From NCBI GenBank assembly GCA_023248215.1, contig JAHFEW010000048.1, positions 1-33,266 on the forward strand: a DNA stretch of 33,266 nucleotides, written 5' to 3'. Below the pieces are notes generated by a model. That model was not told where the DNA came from, did not search any database, and was given only the letters and a program-made list of their open reading frames with translations. This stretch comes from Nitrospira sp. (lineage in GTDB: Bacteria; Nitrospirota; Nitrospiria; Nitrospirales; Nitrospiraceae). Position numbers and translations under genes: made by a program. Below are positions 15,953 through 24,239 of this stretch, piece by piece. Position 1 is the first letter of the stretch. Every line of letters starts with the position of its first letter.

Positions 15953-17296
15953 GTGACACCACTTATTGCCCGCAATCGATCTTGGTCCGTTCCCCTATTC
16001 TTTTTTTTCATCGTGGGGCTCTCACCCTGGTCCGTTCGTGGAGAGGAAGATCGTGGGGTGGTCACCCCTGAGGGGACTGCTCATCCCTCGCATGGTGAGC
16101 TTCGTATCAACCTTTCGGACTTAATTGGAGAACTTGAAGCCGTCAATCCTGAGATCAAAGCGGCCCGTCAACGCTGGGAAGCGGCTAAGGCCGTCGTGCC
16201 GCAGGTCCAAACTCTACCTGACCCAACATTGCAGGTCGGCTATCAACGCATGCCGATGGTCCCTCCTGTTGTGGAAGGGGCGATGTATGGGTTTGGACAG
16301 GAGATTCCATTTCCCGGCAAGCTCAGTCTGAAAGGCGAGGTGGCTCAGCGTGAGGCTGAGCGACTGGAGCAGGAGTTTCATGCCACCCGCCTCAGGCTGA
16401 TTGCGACCTTGAAGGAAGCCTATTTCAATCTGCACTTTGTGCATAAGAGCATCGAGATCGTCGAGAAAAACAAAGCGCTCTTAATGCACTTTGAAAAGAC
16501 AGCGAAGGCACGCTACAGCGTCGGACAGGCCGCACAGCAGGATGTGTTTCGGGCTCAAGTGGAGATTTCGCGAGTCCTCGACCGGCTGGCAGTGCTCGAT
16601 CAACAGAAGGAAAGCCTGCATGCGGCGATCAATCGCATCCTCAATCGTCCGCCCGCTGGACCGCTGGGGACACCGGAAGAAGTGCACACCACCATCCTGA
16701 CGATTCTCTTGCAGGAACTCAGTCGGCGCGCCGATGCATTCTCGCCCGCGCTGCTGGCGACGGCGAAGGGCATCGATCGCTCCGAACGGTCCGTTTCGCT
16801 CGCCAAACGGCAGTACTATCCGGATTTCGATATCACCGCGCTCGGCCTTCGGAACGACAAGATCAACGATAACGGGTACCAAGTGATCGTGGGGATCAAG
16901 ATTCCACTCTTCTATGAGACCAAACAGAAGCAAGGGGTGCGGGAGGCCCTGGCCGGTCTTGAGGGAGCGCGAGAAAACTTTGCCGCGACGCGGCAGGACC
17001 TGTTGTTCCAAGTCAAGGACGGCTTTGTGCAGGCGCAGCGGGCTGAGCGGCTGATCACTATTCTGCGTGATGCGATCATCCCGCAAGCCACCTTGGCGCT
17101 TCAGGCGGCGCAAGCCGGCTACGGGGTGGGAAAGGTGGACTTTCTGACGCTGCTCAATAGTCTATTGACTCTTCAGGACAGCCAGCTCGAACTGCATGGG
17201 GAGATGGTGAACCACGAGAAAGCGCTCGCGCGACTTGAGGCCGTGACCGGCGGACCGTTGAATGGCGGGCTATCGGAAAGGAAGCCGGGATCATGA
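15953..17296 (+). CDS. cusC: TolC-family outer-membrane efflux protein (CusC/CzcC type)
   Basis: 447-residue outer-membrane channel of a heavy-metal RND system. The signal peptide is about residues 1-30 (SVPLFFFFIVGLSPW). Two outer-membrane-efflux repeats follow: AVNPEIKAARQRWEAAKAVVPQ marks the first and LAKRQYYPDFDITALG the second. The CzcC/CusC-like FGQEIPFPGKL motif is clear. The start is GTG 15953 behind the ribosome site GGAGGTG. It overlaps the adaptor gene by ATGA. It would span the outer membrane and receive metal from CusB/CusA. Confidence 0.9.
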   Translation: MTPLIARNRSWSVPLFFFFIVGLSPWSVRGEEDRGVVTPEGTAHPSHGELRINLSDLIGELEAVNPEIKAARQRWEAAKAVVPQVQTLPDPTLQVGYQRMPMVPPVVEGAMYGFGQEIPFPGKLSLKGEVAQREAERLEQEFHATRLRLIATLKEAYFNLHFVHKSIEIVEKNKALLMHFEKTAKARYSVGQAAQQDVFRAQVEISRVLDRLAVLDQQKESLHAAINRILNRPPAGPLGTPEEVHTTILTILLQELSRRADAFSPALLATAKGIDRSERSVSLAKRQYYPDFDITALGLRNDKINDNGYQVIVGIKIPLFYETKQKQGVREALAGLEGARENFAATRQDLLFQVKDGFVQAQRAERLITILRDAIIPQATLALQAAQAGYGVGKVDFLTLLNSLLTLQDSQLELHGEMVNHEKALARLEAVTGGPLNGGLSERKPGS

Positions 17297-18531
17297 CTCG
17301 CCGCAGCCTCATTGGATCGGGCGTGCTGCTCGTTCTCGTCATAGCGGGACTCGCCTGGCTGTGGTGGCGTCCGGCGTTGCTCCCGCCCGCGGATTCGAGA
17401 CAAGACGCAATGCCGGACATGCCGGGGATGGTATCCCAGTCCAGGCCGAGGACTGAGGAGCCGAGGCCGAACCCTAGACCTGAATCTTCGGCGCTCACCC
17501 CTGAGTTGCCGGGCATCGTTACGATCCCAGTCGATCGTCTACAGATGATCGGAGTGAAGTACCAACCAGTGGCCAGACGTCCGCTGGAGAAACTGATTCG
17601 GACCGTCGGGCGGGTCGCAGTCGACGAACGAAAGCTGGCGAGAGTCACCATCAAGTTTCACGGCTGGATCGAAGAACTGTTTGTGAGCGCGCTCGGCGAT
17701 CATGTGAAGAGAGGACAACAGCTCTTTACGATCTACAGCCCCGACCTGGTCGCGAGTCAGGAGGAATACCTCCTCGCGTTGCAGGGGCAGAAACAATTAG
17801 GGGCCAGCGAGTTTCCCGAGGTCGCGCGCGGCTCCCGGGATCTGCTCGAGGCGACCAAGCGTCGCTTCCAATTGTGGGATATCACGGAAGACCATCTTCG
17901 AGAGCTCGAACAAACCGGCAAAGTCATGAAAGCGCTCCCGATCCATTCGCCCATCACCGGGACGGTCATTAGAAAAGAAGCGCTGGCCGGTGCCCACGTG
18001 GACCCCGGCGAAGAACTCTATACCATTGCGGATCTCTCCCGCCTCTGGGTCTTGGCGGACATCTACGAATACGAGCTGTCCTTTGTGAAGATCGGGCAGC
18101 AGGCCGCCGTGACGCTCTCCTACGATCCGGGGACGGTCCTGACCGGACATGTGGGATTCATCTATCCGACACTCGATCCCAAAACACGCACGGCCAAAGT
18201 TCGCTTCGAACTCGACAACCGCGATGAGAAGCTCAAGCCGGACATGTATGCCAACGTGGAGCTGCGGGTGAACTTGGGCACTCGCCTGGCAATCCCGCAA
18301 GAAGCCGTCATCGAATCGGGCCAGAAACAAATGGTGTTTCTTCACCTGGGCGGCGGGAAGCTTGAACCACGCCTGATCAAGACGGGAGTGAAAACGGGAG
18401 AGTGGTCTGAAGTGCTCACAGGACTGAAGGAAGGGGAGCACATTGTGACTTCGGCGAATTTCCTGATCGACAGTGAAAGTCGGCTCAAGTCCGTGGTCGA
18501 GGGCATGGGCGGCATGCCGGGCATGAAGTGA
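17293..18531 (+). CDS. cusB: RND efflux periplasmic adaptor subunit (CusB type)
   Basis: 412-residue membrane-fusion protein. N-terminal anchor/signal around residues 9-26 (SGVLLVLVIAGLAWLWW), then a Met-rich segment (MPDMPGMV) and a proline-rich linker. The core has the CusB-like GRVAVDERKLARVTIKFHGW and ELFVSALGDHVKRGQQLFTIYSPDL (barrel-sandwich domain), an alpha hairpin, and beta-barrel segments (GFIYPTLDPKTRTAKVRFEL). It bridges CusA and CusC. The end is again Met/Gly-rich (GMGGMPGMK). ATGA overlap with cusC. Confidence 0.92.
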   Translation: MTRRSLIGSGVLLVLVIAGLAWLWWRPALLPPADSRQDAMPDMPGMVSQSRPRTEEPRPNPRPESSALTPELPGIVTIPVDRLQMIGVKYQPVARRPLEKLIRTVGRVAVDERKLARVTIKFHGWIEELFVSALGDHVKRGQQLFTIYSPDLVASQEEYLLALQGQKQLGASEFPEVARGSRDLLEATKRRFQLWDITEDHLRELEQTGKVMKALPIHSPITGTVIRKEALAGAHVDPGEELYTIADLSRLWVLADIYEYELSFVKIGQQAAVTLSYDPGTVLTGHVGFIYPTLDPKTRTAKVRFELDNRDEKLKPDMYANVELRVNLGTRLAIPQEAVIESGQKQMVFLHLGGGKLEPRLIKTGVKTGEWSEVLTGLKEGEHIVTSANFLIDSESRLKSVVEGMGGMPGMK

Positions 18532-18535
18532 AGAA

Positions 18536-18642
18536 CGTCAAACGTCATTGGTCATTCGTCAATCGGAAGAGCGAAGATGAGAGAAAAGCGGGAGCCGTGT
18601 CCTTTTTCCAGTCGAATGACGATTGACGGTTGACGAATGACG
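18536..18642. repeat. Heptamer-built inverted repeat element (site 6)
   Basis: Left arm CGTCAAA CGTCATT GGTCATT CGTCAAT (18536-18563). The right arm (18613-18642) read on the opposite strand is CGTCATT CGTCAAC CGTCAAT CGTCATT. Each unit is 7 bp and nearly every one begins CGTCA. A 49-bp purine-rich centre separates the arms. It fills the cusB-cusA gap. Confidence 0.65.
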
Positions 18643-18667
18643 CGCCGAGCGGCAGCGAGGCAGGGCC

Positions 18668-21600
18668 ATGGTTGCACAGATCATCGAATTCAGCGCGAGA
18701 AACCGCTTCATTGTCTTCCTGCTCGTCTTCTCGTGCTCCGCAGTTGGACTCTGGGCGATGTGGCAGACACCGATCGATGCCCTGCCGGATATTTCTGACA
18801 CGCAGGTCATTGTGTATACCACTTGGCCTGGGCGGTCTCCAGACCTCGTCGAGGATCAGATCACCTATCCGATCGTCACGGCGCTCCTGTCCGCGCCGAA
18901 CGTCACGGTCGTCCGTGGCTTCTCGGACTTTGGCTATTCCTATGTCTACATTCTCTTCAAAGACGGTACGGATATTTATTGGGCCAGGTCGCGCATCCTC
19001 GAACGGTTGAACCAACTCTCTGGGCGCATGCCGGAAGGGGTCACCCCGCAGCTGGGGCCTGACGCAACGGGCGTGGGCTGGGTCTTTCAATATGCCCTGG
19101 TCGATGAGACCGGCCAACAAGATTTGGCCGCTCTGCGCAGCTTCCAGGATTGGTACCTGCGGTATTGGCTGCGGGCCGTGGAAGGTGTGGCCGAGGTGGC
19201 CAGTATCGGCGGCTTCGTCCGGCAGTACCAAGTGAATCTCGACCCGACCAAAGTCTTGGCCTATCGCCTGTCTCTCCCTTCCATTGTGGAAACGATTCGG
19301 CAAAGCAACAACGACGTGGGTGGCCGCGTGGTGGAGTTTTCGGGGATTGAATATGTCGTGCGTGGGCGCGGCTACATCAAGAAGGTGGAAGACATTGAAA
19401 AGATTGCCGTGGGGGTCAACGAAAACGGGACGCCGATTCTCCTGCGTGATGTGGCGACGGTGCGGCTGGGGCCGGACATGCGACGTGGGTTGGTCGAATT
19501 GAACGGCCAAGGTGAGGTGGCGGGCGGCATCGTGGTCATGCGGTTTGGGGAAAACGCGCTCGCGGTGATCGAACGAGTCAAAGCGAAGCTCAAGGAGATC
19601 GAACCCTCCATGCCGAAAGGCGTCAAGGTCGTTACGACCTACGACCGCAGCGACTTGATCCACGAATCAATCGCGACGGCGAAAGAAAGTCTGATTGAGG
19701 AACTGGTCGTGACCGGCGTGTTGATCCTCATCTTCTTGCTGCATGTCCGTTCCGCGATCGTGCCTATCCTCACCCTGCCGCTTGCGGTGCTGATCGCGTT
19801 CATTCCGATGTACCTGATGGAGATCGGCATCAATATTATGTCGCTGGGCGGCATCATCGTGGCGATCGGCGACATGGTGGATGCGGCGATCGTGATGGTG
19901 GACAACGCCCACAAGCGCTTAGAGGACTGGGAACGGGATGGACGACAAGGCGATCGGCTGCAAGTGCTGATCGATTCTGCCAAGGAAGTCGGTCCGCCGA
20001 TTTTTGCCTCCGTGCTCGTCATTGCCATTTCGTTCATCCCGATCTTTGTCCTGGAAGCCCAGGAAGGTCGCATGTTCAAGCCGCTGGCCTGGACGAATAA
20101 CCTGGCCATCGCCGCATGCGCCGTGTTGGCGATCACGCTGGTGCCCGCCTGTTTGCCCACTTTCATTCGAGGCAAGATCTTCCCGGAACAGAAACATCCC
20201 ATAAGCCGCTCACTCCAACGGCTCTATACGCCTCTGCTGCGTACGGCCCTCCACTATCGAAAAGCGGTCGTCATCGGGGCCATCGTGCTCATGGCCAGTA
20301 TCGTGCCGCTCTATCAACAGATGGGCTCCGAATTCATGCCGCCGCTGTACGAAGGCACGATCCTCTACATGCCGACCACGCTGCCCGGGCTGTCGGTCAC
20401 GGAAGGCAGCCGACTCCTCCAGATGATGGACAGGAAGCTTCGCTCGTTCCCCGAGGTGGAGCAAGTCTTCGGCAAAGCTGGACGGGCCGAAACCTCCACC
20501 GATCCGGCGCCATTCAGCATGATGGAAGTGGTGGTATCGCTGAAACCCACAGAGCAGTGGCGACCCGGTCTGAGCTATGAGGGCTTGATTGATGAGATGG
20601 ACCGCACCCTACAGTTCCCCGGTGTGACGAACGCGTGGACCATGCCGATCAAGGCGCGGATCGATATGCTGACGACTGGAATTCGGACGCCGGTCGGGAT
20701 CAAGATCTTTGGCCCGGATCTCAAGCAGATCGAACAGATCGGCGAGCATCTGGAGAGGGTGCTCAAAGAGGTCCCAGGCACGCGGAGCGTATACGCAGAG
20801 CGGGTATCTGGCGGCTACTTTCTGGACTTCGACATCAATCGTGACGAGATCGCGCGTTACGGGCTCACGCTGATGGATGTCGGCAAGATCATCGAGACGG
20901 CCATCGGGGGTGAAAATATCGCCACCACGATCGAGGGCCGTGAGCGTTATCCAATCAACGTGCGGTATCTCCGTGAGTTGCGGGATGATCCTGAAAAGCT
21001 GAAGCGCGTGCTCGTGGATACCCCGACCGGCGCGCAAGTCCCGCTCGCGCAACTCGCGACGCTCCGATTCGTCAACGGGCCGCCTATGATCCGGGACGAA
21101 AACGGCCTGTTGGCCGGCTACGTCTTTCTCGACATGACGGGACGGGATGTCGGCGGTTACGTGGAGGATCTTAAACTGGTTGTGGCCGCACAAGTCGAAT
21201 TGCCGCCGGGCTATACGATTGTCTGGTCCGGTCAATATGAGTTCATGGAGCGGGCGAAAGAGCGGCTGAAGCTCGTCGTGCCGTTGACGCTCATCATCAT
21301 CTTCGTGATCTTCTATTTCACGTTCCAATCAGTTGCGAAAACCTTCATGGTGATGGTGGGTGTGCCGCTCTCCCTGGTGGGCGCGGTCTGGTATCTGTCG
21401 ATCCTCGGCTACAACATGAGCATTGCAGTGTGGGTGGGACTCATCACGGTCGTCGGCACGGCCGCAGAGACCAGTGCGGTGATGTTGGCCTATCTCGATG
21501 AAGCCTGTCAGCGGCGCAAAGCGGGTGGCGGGCTGAGAACGCTTGAAGATCTGATCGAGACGGTGCACCTCGGCGCGGTGGAGCGCATCCGCCCCATGGC

Positions 21601-21835
21601 GATGATCGGCCTTGTTGATGTCATCGGATTGTTCCCGGTGATGTGGGCGACCGGAACCGGCGCCGATGTCATGAAACGCATCGCGGCGCCCCAAGTCGGC
21701 GGCGTGTTCTCCGCCATGATCCTCACGCTGTTCGTCATTCCGCCCGTCTATGTGATGTGGCGCTGGTGGAAGGAACACCAAGAGAATTCGGTGAGGGAGA
21801 TAGGTCATGCGAGTCTACCAGAAGACAACATATAA
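18668..21835 (+). CDS. cusA: Heavy-metal RND efflux pump CusA/CzcA family
   Basis: 1055-residue inner-membrane transporter, the length expected for the HME-RND family. Recognisable blocks include the porter-domain TTWPGRSPDLVEDQITYPI, the TM4 segment AIGDMVDAAIVMVDNAHKRLE with the acidic residues used in proton relay, and the repeat-like second half with TM10-12 (GLITVVGTAAETSAVMLAYL). Cu(I)/Ag(I) specificity is favoured by the neighbouring copZ and copA, but Czc-type Co/Zn/Cd specificity cannot be excluded from sequence alone. Its 3' end overlaps the DMT permease gene by 29 bp. Confidence 0.93.
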   Translation: MVAQIIEFSARNRFIVFLLVFSCSAVGLWAMWQTPIDALPDISDTQVIVYTTWPGRSPDLVEDQITYPIVTALLSAPNVTVVRGFSDFGYSYVYILFKDGTDIYWARSRILERLNQLSGRMPEGVTPQLGPDATGVGWVFQYALVDETGQQDLAALRSFQDWYLRYWLRAVEGVAEVASIGGFVRQYQVNLDPTKVLAYRLSLPSIVETIRQSNNDVGGRVVEFSGIEYVVRGRGYIKKVEDIEKIAVGVNENGTPILLRDVATVRLGPDMRRGLVELNGQGEVAGGIVVMRFGENALAVIERVKAKLKEIEPSMPKGVKVVTTYDRSDLIHESIATAKESLIEELVVTGVLILIFLLHVRSAIVPILTLPLAVLIAFIPMYLMEIGINIMSLGGIIVAIGDMVDAAIVMVDNAHKRLEDWERDGRQGDRLQVLIDSAKEVGPPIFASVLVIAISFIPIFVLEAQEGRMFKPLAWTNNLAIAACAVLAITLVPACLPTFIRGKIFPEQKHPISRSLQRLYTPLLRTALHYRKAVVIGAIVLMASIVPLYQQMGSEFMPPLYEGTILYMPTTLPGLSVTEGSRLLQMMDRKLRSFPEVEQVFGKAGRAETSTDPAPFSMMEVVVSLKPTEQWRPGLSYEGLIDEMDRTLQFPGVTNAWTMPIKARIDMLTTGIRTPVGIKIFGPDLKQIEQIGEHLERVLKEVPGTRSVYAERVSGGYFLDFDINRDEIARYGLTLMDVGKIIETAIGGENIATTIEGRERYPINVRYLRELRDDPEKLKRVLVDTPTGAQVPLAQLATLRFVNGPPMIRDENGLLAGYVFLDMTGRDVGGYVEDLKLVVAAQVELPPGYTIVWSGQYEFMERAKERLKLVVPLTLIIIFVIFYFTFQSVAKTFMVMVGVPLSLVGAVWYLSILGYNMSIAVWVGLITVVGTAAETSAVMLAYLDEACQRRKAGGGLRTLEDLIETVHLGAVERIRPMAMIGLVDVIGLFPVMWATGTGADVMKRIAAPQVGGVFSAMILTLFVIPPVYVMWRWWKEHQENSVREIGHASLPEDNI

Positions 21836-22880
21836 AGGCGCTGGGTATGGTCTCGCCGCTGCGGCCCTGTTCGGCGTCGGTCTTCCGCTCGCCAAGCTCT
21901 TGCTGCCTGAAGCAAGTCCCCTGCTCATCGCCGGCCTGCTCTATCTTGGAGCCGGCTTGGGACTCCTTGTCTTTGAGCGGTTGTTCTACCGTGGATCTGA
22001 CGCCTCACGGCGAGAGGCACCAGTGGGGACAACCGATCGATGGTTATTGGCAGGCATTGTCATCACAGGCGGCATCCTAGGACCTGTCTTCATGCTGTGG
22101 GGGTTACAGCGCATGGCGGGAGTACTCGGCTCGCTGCTGTTGAATTTGGAAGCACCCTTCACGATTGTGTTGGCCGTGGCTCTCTTTCGAGAACACCTCG
22201 GGCGCGTGGAAGCAGTTGGCACCCTGCTGATCGTCGTCGCGGCGGGCTTCCTTCAGTACAGACCGGGCGATCTCCGTCCGGATGCATGGGGATTTTTCGC
22301 CATCGCCTGTGCCTGCCTCTCCTGGGCGCTGGATAACAATTTGAGTCAGCGATTGTCCCTTCGTGATCCGATCGTCGTGACGCGGATCAAGACATTAAGC
22401 GCGGGGGTCTGTACGCTGAGTCTCGCTGCCGTGGTCGATCACAACTTGCCCCGGCCCTCAATTGTTATGGCCGCGCTTGTGCTGGGCCTTTTCAGCTATG
22501 GCGTGAGCCTGATGCTGGATATGCAGGCGCTCCGTCTGCATGGCGCCGCTCGCGAGGCCGGATTCTTTGCGACCGCCCCCTTTATCGGCGCCCTCGCCGC
22601 TGTTCCCATTCTCGGTGAGCGCTGGGGAACCAGCGAGATGGTGGCGACCGTGGTCATGGGGGTGGGCGTCGTACTCCTTGTCCGAGCCCATCACAGCCAT
22701 TTCCATCTGCATGAGGAAGTGGAGCATGACCACGCACATGTGCACGCCGACCACCACGATCATGAGCATGAAAAGACGCAGGGGGTCGAGGAGCCGCATG
22801 CCCACCTGCACCGCCACTTGCCGTTGATGCATGACCATCCCCACCGCTCTGAGCTCCATCACCGCCATGAGCATAGATAG
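21807..22880 (+). CDS. DMT-superfamily (EamA) permease with histidine-rich C-terminal tail
   Basis: 357-residue inner-membrane protein with about ten hydrophobic helices in two EamA-type halves (starting GAGYGLAAAALFGVGLPLAK and GFFAIACACLSWALDNNLSQ). The last 65 residues are outside the family core and are dominated by His, Asp and Glu (HSHFHLHEEVEHDHAHVHAD and on to HHRHEHR), a likely metal-binding domain. The gene overlaps cusA by 29 bp with a ribosome site GAGGGAGATAGG inside it, so it belongs to the efflux operon. A role in metal transport or buffering is inferred; the EamA family itself is broad. Confidence 0.82.
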   Translation: MRVYQKTTYKGAGYGLAAAALFGVGLPLAKLLLPEASPLLIAGLLYLGAGLGLLVFERLFYRGSDASRREAPVGTTDRWLLAGIVITGGILGPVFMLWGLQRMAGVLGSLLLNLEAPFTIVLAVALFREHLGRVEAVGTLLIVVAAGFLQYRPGDLRPDAWGFFAIACACLSWALDNNLSQRLSLRDPIVVTRIKTLSAGVCTLSLAAVVDHNLPRPSIVMAALVLGLFSYGVSLMLDMQALRLHGAAREAGFFATAPFIGALAAVPILGERWGTSEMVATVVMGVGVVLLVRAHHSHFHLHEEVEHDHAHVHADHHDHEHEKTQGVEEPHAHLHRHLPLMHDHPHRSELHHRHEHR

Positions 22881-22960
22881 AACGTGGTCAACGGGGTAGG
22901 AATGTATGAAGAGTCGAATCCGAAACTCAAGAGCTCCGGTATCTGCTTGTCGCCTGCGGA

Positions 22961-23003
22961 GGATACAGAAAGGCAGCTCCCTTGGGGGAACTACCCTTCT
23001 GTC
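22961..23003. terminator. Imperfect stem-loop after the efflux operon
   Basis: CAGAAAGG and the CCC/GGG core pair with CCCTTCTG, giving an imperfect long stem that ends in GTCCTTTC. It lies 80 bp past the DMT permease stop. The tail is only weakly T-rich, so it is a candidate terminator, possibly for both directions. Confidence 0.35.
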
Positions 23004-23013
23004 CTTTCACGGC

Positions 23014-23129
23014 TTACTGATGAGGTCGCTAAATAGTGCGTGATTTAAGCCAGCAAGCGATGCGTTTATTGCGATTAAGGCTGAACCGCTTTTTTTGCGT
23101 TACGCACTATTTGATGGTCGGCTCAGTAA
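23014..23129. mobile_element. 116-bp element with 28-bp terminal inverted repeats (MITE-like)
   Basis: The left end is TTACTGA, 10 unrelated bases, AAATAGTGCGT (23014-23041). The right end is its inverse: ACGCACTATTT, 10 unrelated bases, TCAGTAA (23102-23129). The spacing is identical and 18 of 18 defined bases match. The 60-bp centre contains a T7 run and no coding sequence. No target duplication was found, so a conserved RNA or DNA stem rather than a transposon remnant is also possible. Confidence 0.5.
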
Positions 23130-23212
23130 CTGACCAGGCTTTGCAGCCAAGACCAGACTTTGGATGCAGCCCCATAGGGGCAAAAGCCAAACTGTTCGAT
23201 CCATGGACACAT
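23123..23212 (-). CDS. 29-residue peptide behind a mer-type promoter
   Basis: Small reading frame starting ATG at 23212 and ending TGA at 23123. It is preceded by AAGGAGGTGATC, an almost complete match to the 16S rRNA 3' end, 3 bases further from the ATG. The peptide begins MCPWIEQFGFCPYG, has two cysteines (positions 2 and 11) and three tryptophans, and ends QSLVSY. A mer-like promoter sits directly upstream, with a predicted leader of about 20 nt. No homologue is recalled. The stop codon lies in the outer end of the 116-bp inverted-repeat element, so the frame could be the truncated start of a longer gene. Confidence 0.5.
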   Translation of the reverse strand: MCPWIEQFGFCPYGAASKVWSWLQSLVSY

Positions 23213-23237
23213 GGCGATCACCTCCTTTCAGGGATGC

Positions 23238-23269
23238 ATCGTACAGGTTGTACTACGGTACCGAGTCAA
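23238..23269 (-). promoter_or_regulatory. mer-type promoter/operator facing the 29-residue peptide
   Basis: On the minus strand: TTGACT (-35, 23269-23264), a 20-bp spacer, TACGAT (-10, 23243-23238). In the spacer, GTAC-CGTA-GTAC sits at positions 3-14. The mercury operator of Tn501/Tn21 places GTAC-N4-GTAC at the same offset from its -35. Over-long spacers of 19-20 bp are characteristic of promoters activated by MerR-family regulators. Confidence 0.7.
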
Positions 23270-23297
23270 GGGGGGAGATCGACTCATGTTGGGATAA

Positions 23298-23329
23298 TTG
23301 ACTCTCTACCATAGTACAAGGTGTAGGGT
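23298..23329 (+). promoter_or_regulatory. mer-type promoter/operator of the MerR gene
   Basis: TTGACT (23298-23303), 20-bp spacer, TAGGGT (23324-23329). The spacer holds CTAC-CATA-GTAC at the same offset as in the divergent promoter. The two promoters share most bases (TTGACTC, TACC, TAGTACAA, TGTA). The predicted transcript starts about 12 nt before the regulator's ATG. Autoregulation is likely. Confidence 0.65.
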
Positions 23330-23347
23330 GGCTTTGATGGTGATGAA

Positions 23348-23788
23348 ATGGCTCACGAACTGACGATCGGTCAGCTCGCCAGACGTATCGGCGTGAACGT
23401 TCAAACTATTCGCTATTACGAGCGTCTGAAGCTGCTCAGACCATCAGCAAGGAGGCCTTCGGGGTACAGACTGTACAGTCACGAAGAGGAACGACGTTTA
23501 CGGTTCATCAAGAACGCCCAAACGCTCGGCTTCACGCTCCGCGAGATCGCTGAGTTGCTCGCTCTCCGGGTTGCCTCAACGGCTCGCTGTGGTGAGGTGC
23601 GGGAAAAGGCTCGGGCGAAACTAGTACAGGTGGAATCCAAAGTTGACGACTTGCAGGCCTTGGCCCGCGCGCTGAACAGTTTGATCCGAGCTTGCAGAGT
23701 TGGCCAGCCCACCGGTTACTGTCCGATTCTGATGAGCTTCGAAGAAGAAACAAGAGACGGAACGAAGAAGGGAATAGGAAAAGGATGA
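23348..23788 (+). CDS. MerR-family regulator with mercury-type cysteine triad
   Basis: 146-residue transcription factor. The N-terminal winged helix-turn-helix reads LTIGQLARRIGVNVQTIRYYERLKLL. A long dimerisation helix follows. Metal-site cysteines are C81, C116 and C125; the 35 and 9 residue spacings equal those of the Hg(II) sensor MerR (C82, C117, C126) and of the Pb sensor PbrR. Both promoters next to it carry mer-type operators. No merA, merT or merP was seen in the window. Hg(II) is the best guess, Pb(II) or another thiophilic metal is possible. It overlaps a 39-codon frame by ATGA. Confidence 0.88.
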   Translation: MAHELTIGQLARRIGVNVQTIRYYERLKLLRPSARRPSGYRLYSHEEERRLRFIKNAQTLGFTLREIAELLALRVASTARCGEVREKARAKLVQVESKVDDLQALARALNSLIRACRVGQPTGYCPILMSFEEETRDGTKKGIGKG

Positions 23789-23904
23789 CACCAAAACGCG
23801 CGAGTCTGTTCACGGAACTGCGCCGCTTGAGTCTACAGGTAACCGGCGGCTTGTTGCGCATGCGGCAAGAGGCCTATCGCGATGCGGCTGTCGAAGTCAT
23901 ATAA
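23785..23904 (+). CDS. Possible 39-residue protein overlapping the MerR gene
   Basis: ATG 23785 overlaps the MerR stop (ATGA) and has AGGAAAAGGA upstream, the arrangement of a translationally coupled gene. The product, MTPKRASLFTELRRLSLQV then TGGLLRMRQEAYRDAAVEVI, is basic and helical. It is not recognised. It could be a real small protein or the intact start of a decayed gene. Confidence 0.4.
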   Translation: MTPKRASLFTELRRLSLQVTGGLLRMRQEAYRDAAVEVI

Positions 23905-24239
23905 GTTGCTGGCAGCGAAGGAAGTGTTCGATGAGGCGCACAGTGTGCCGATGACCCTGTACTCGTAGGGGCGTTCATAGAAATCGATGCCGGGGGCGCT
24001 GCCCCACCTGTCGCCTTTTGGGACAGAACTGAGTCGGCGCCGGTTCTGGAATTCCCCAGTCTGTGACCCACCCGGAAGCCGCCGTCCGCCCGTCCCCTGA
24101 AAACCCTTGCCAAACTAGTGACTTGGTTGCTGTATTGGCCCTACATCCTGGCACGTCCTCTGCTTTCTCTGGAGAGGGGACTATCCAGGAGACAGGCTAA
24201 GGCCGGAAACACTTATCCAGTAGGGAAGGAGACGTCATC
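23905..24239. other. 335-bp intergenic region
   Basis: No gene was found here on either strand. It holds an imperfect stem around 24025-24050 (CAGAAC ... GTTCTG) and the sigma-54 promoter listed separately. Activator sites could lie in its first half, but none was recognised. Confidence 0.5.
24149..24164 (+). promoter_or_regulatory. Sigma-54 promoter of the YtxH/oxidoreductase/cytochrome genes
   Basis: TGGCACGTCCTCTGCT matches the RpoN consensus TGGCACG-N4-TTGCW at all but one base. The invariant GG (24150-24151) and GC (24162-24163) are 10 bp apart. It lies 76 bp before the YtxH start codon. Such promoters need an ATP-dependent enhancer-binding activator; none is encoded in the window. Confidence 0.6.

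Noticed and set aside
23036-23314. A 92-codon frame on the + strand across the inverted-repeat element and the mer-type promoters.
   Set aside because: It runs through the repeat, antisense to the 29-residue frame and into both operators, and lacks a ribosome site. It is best explained as chance.
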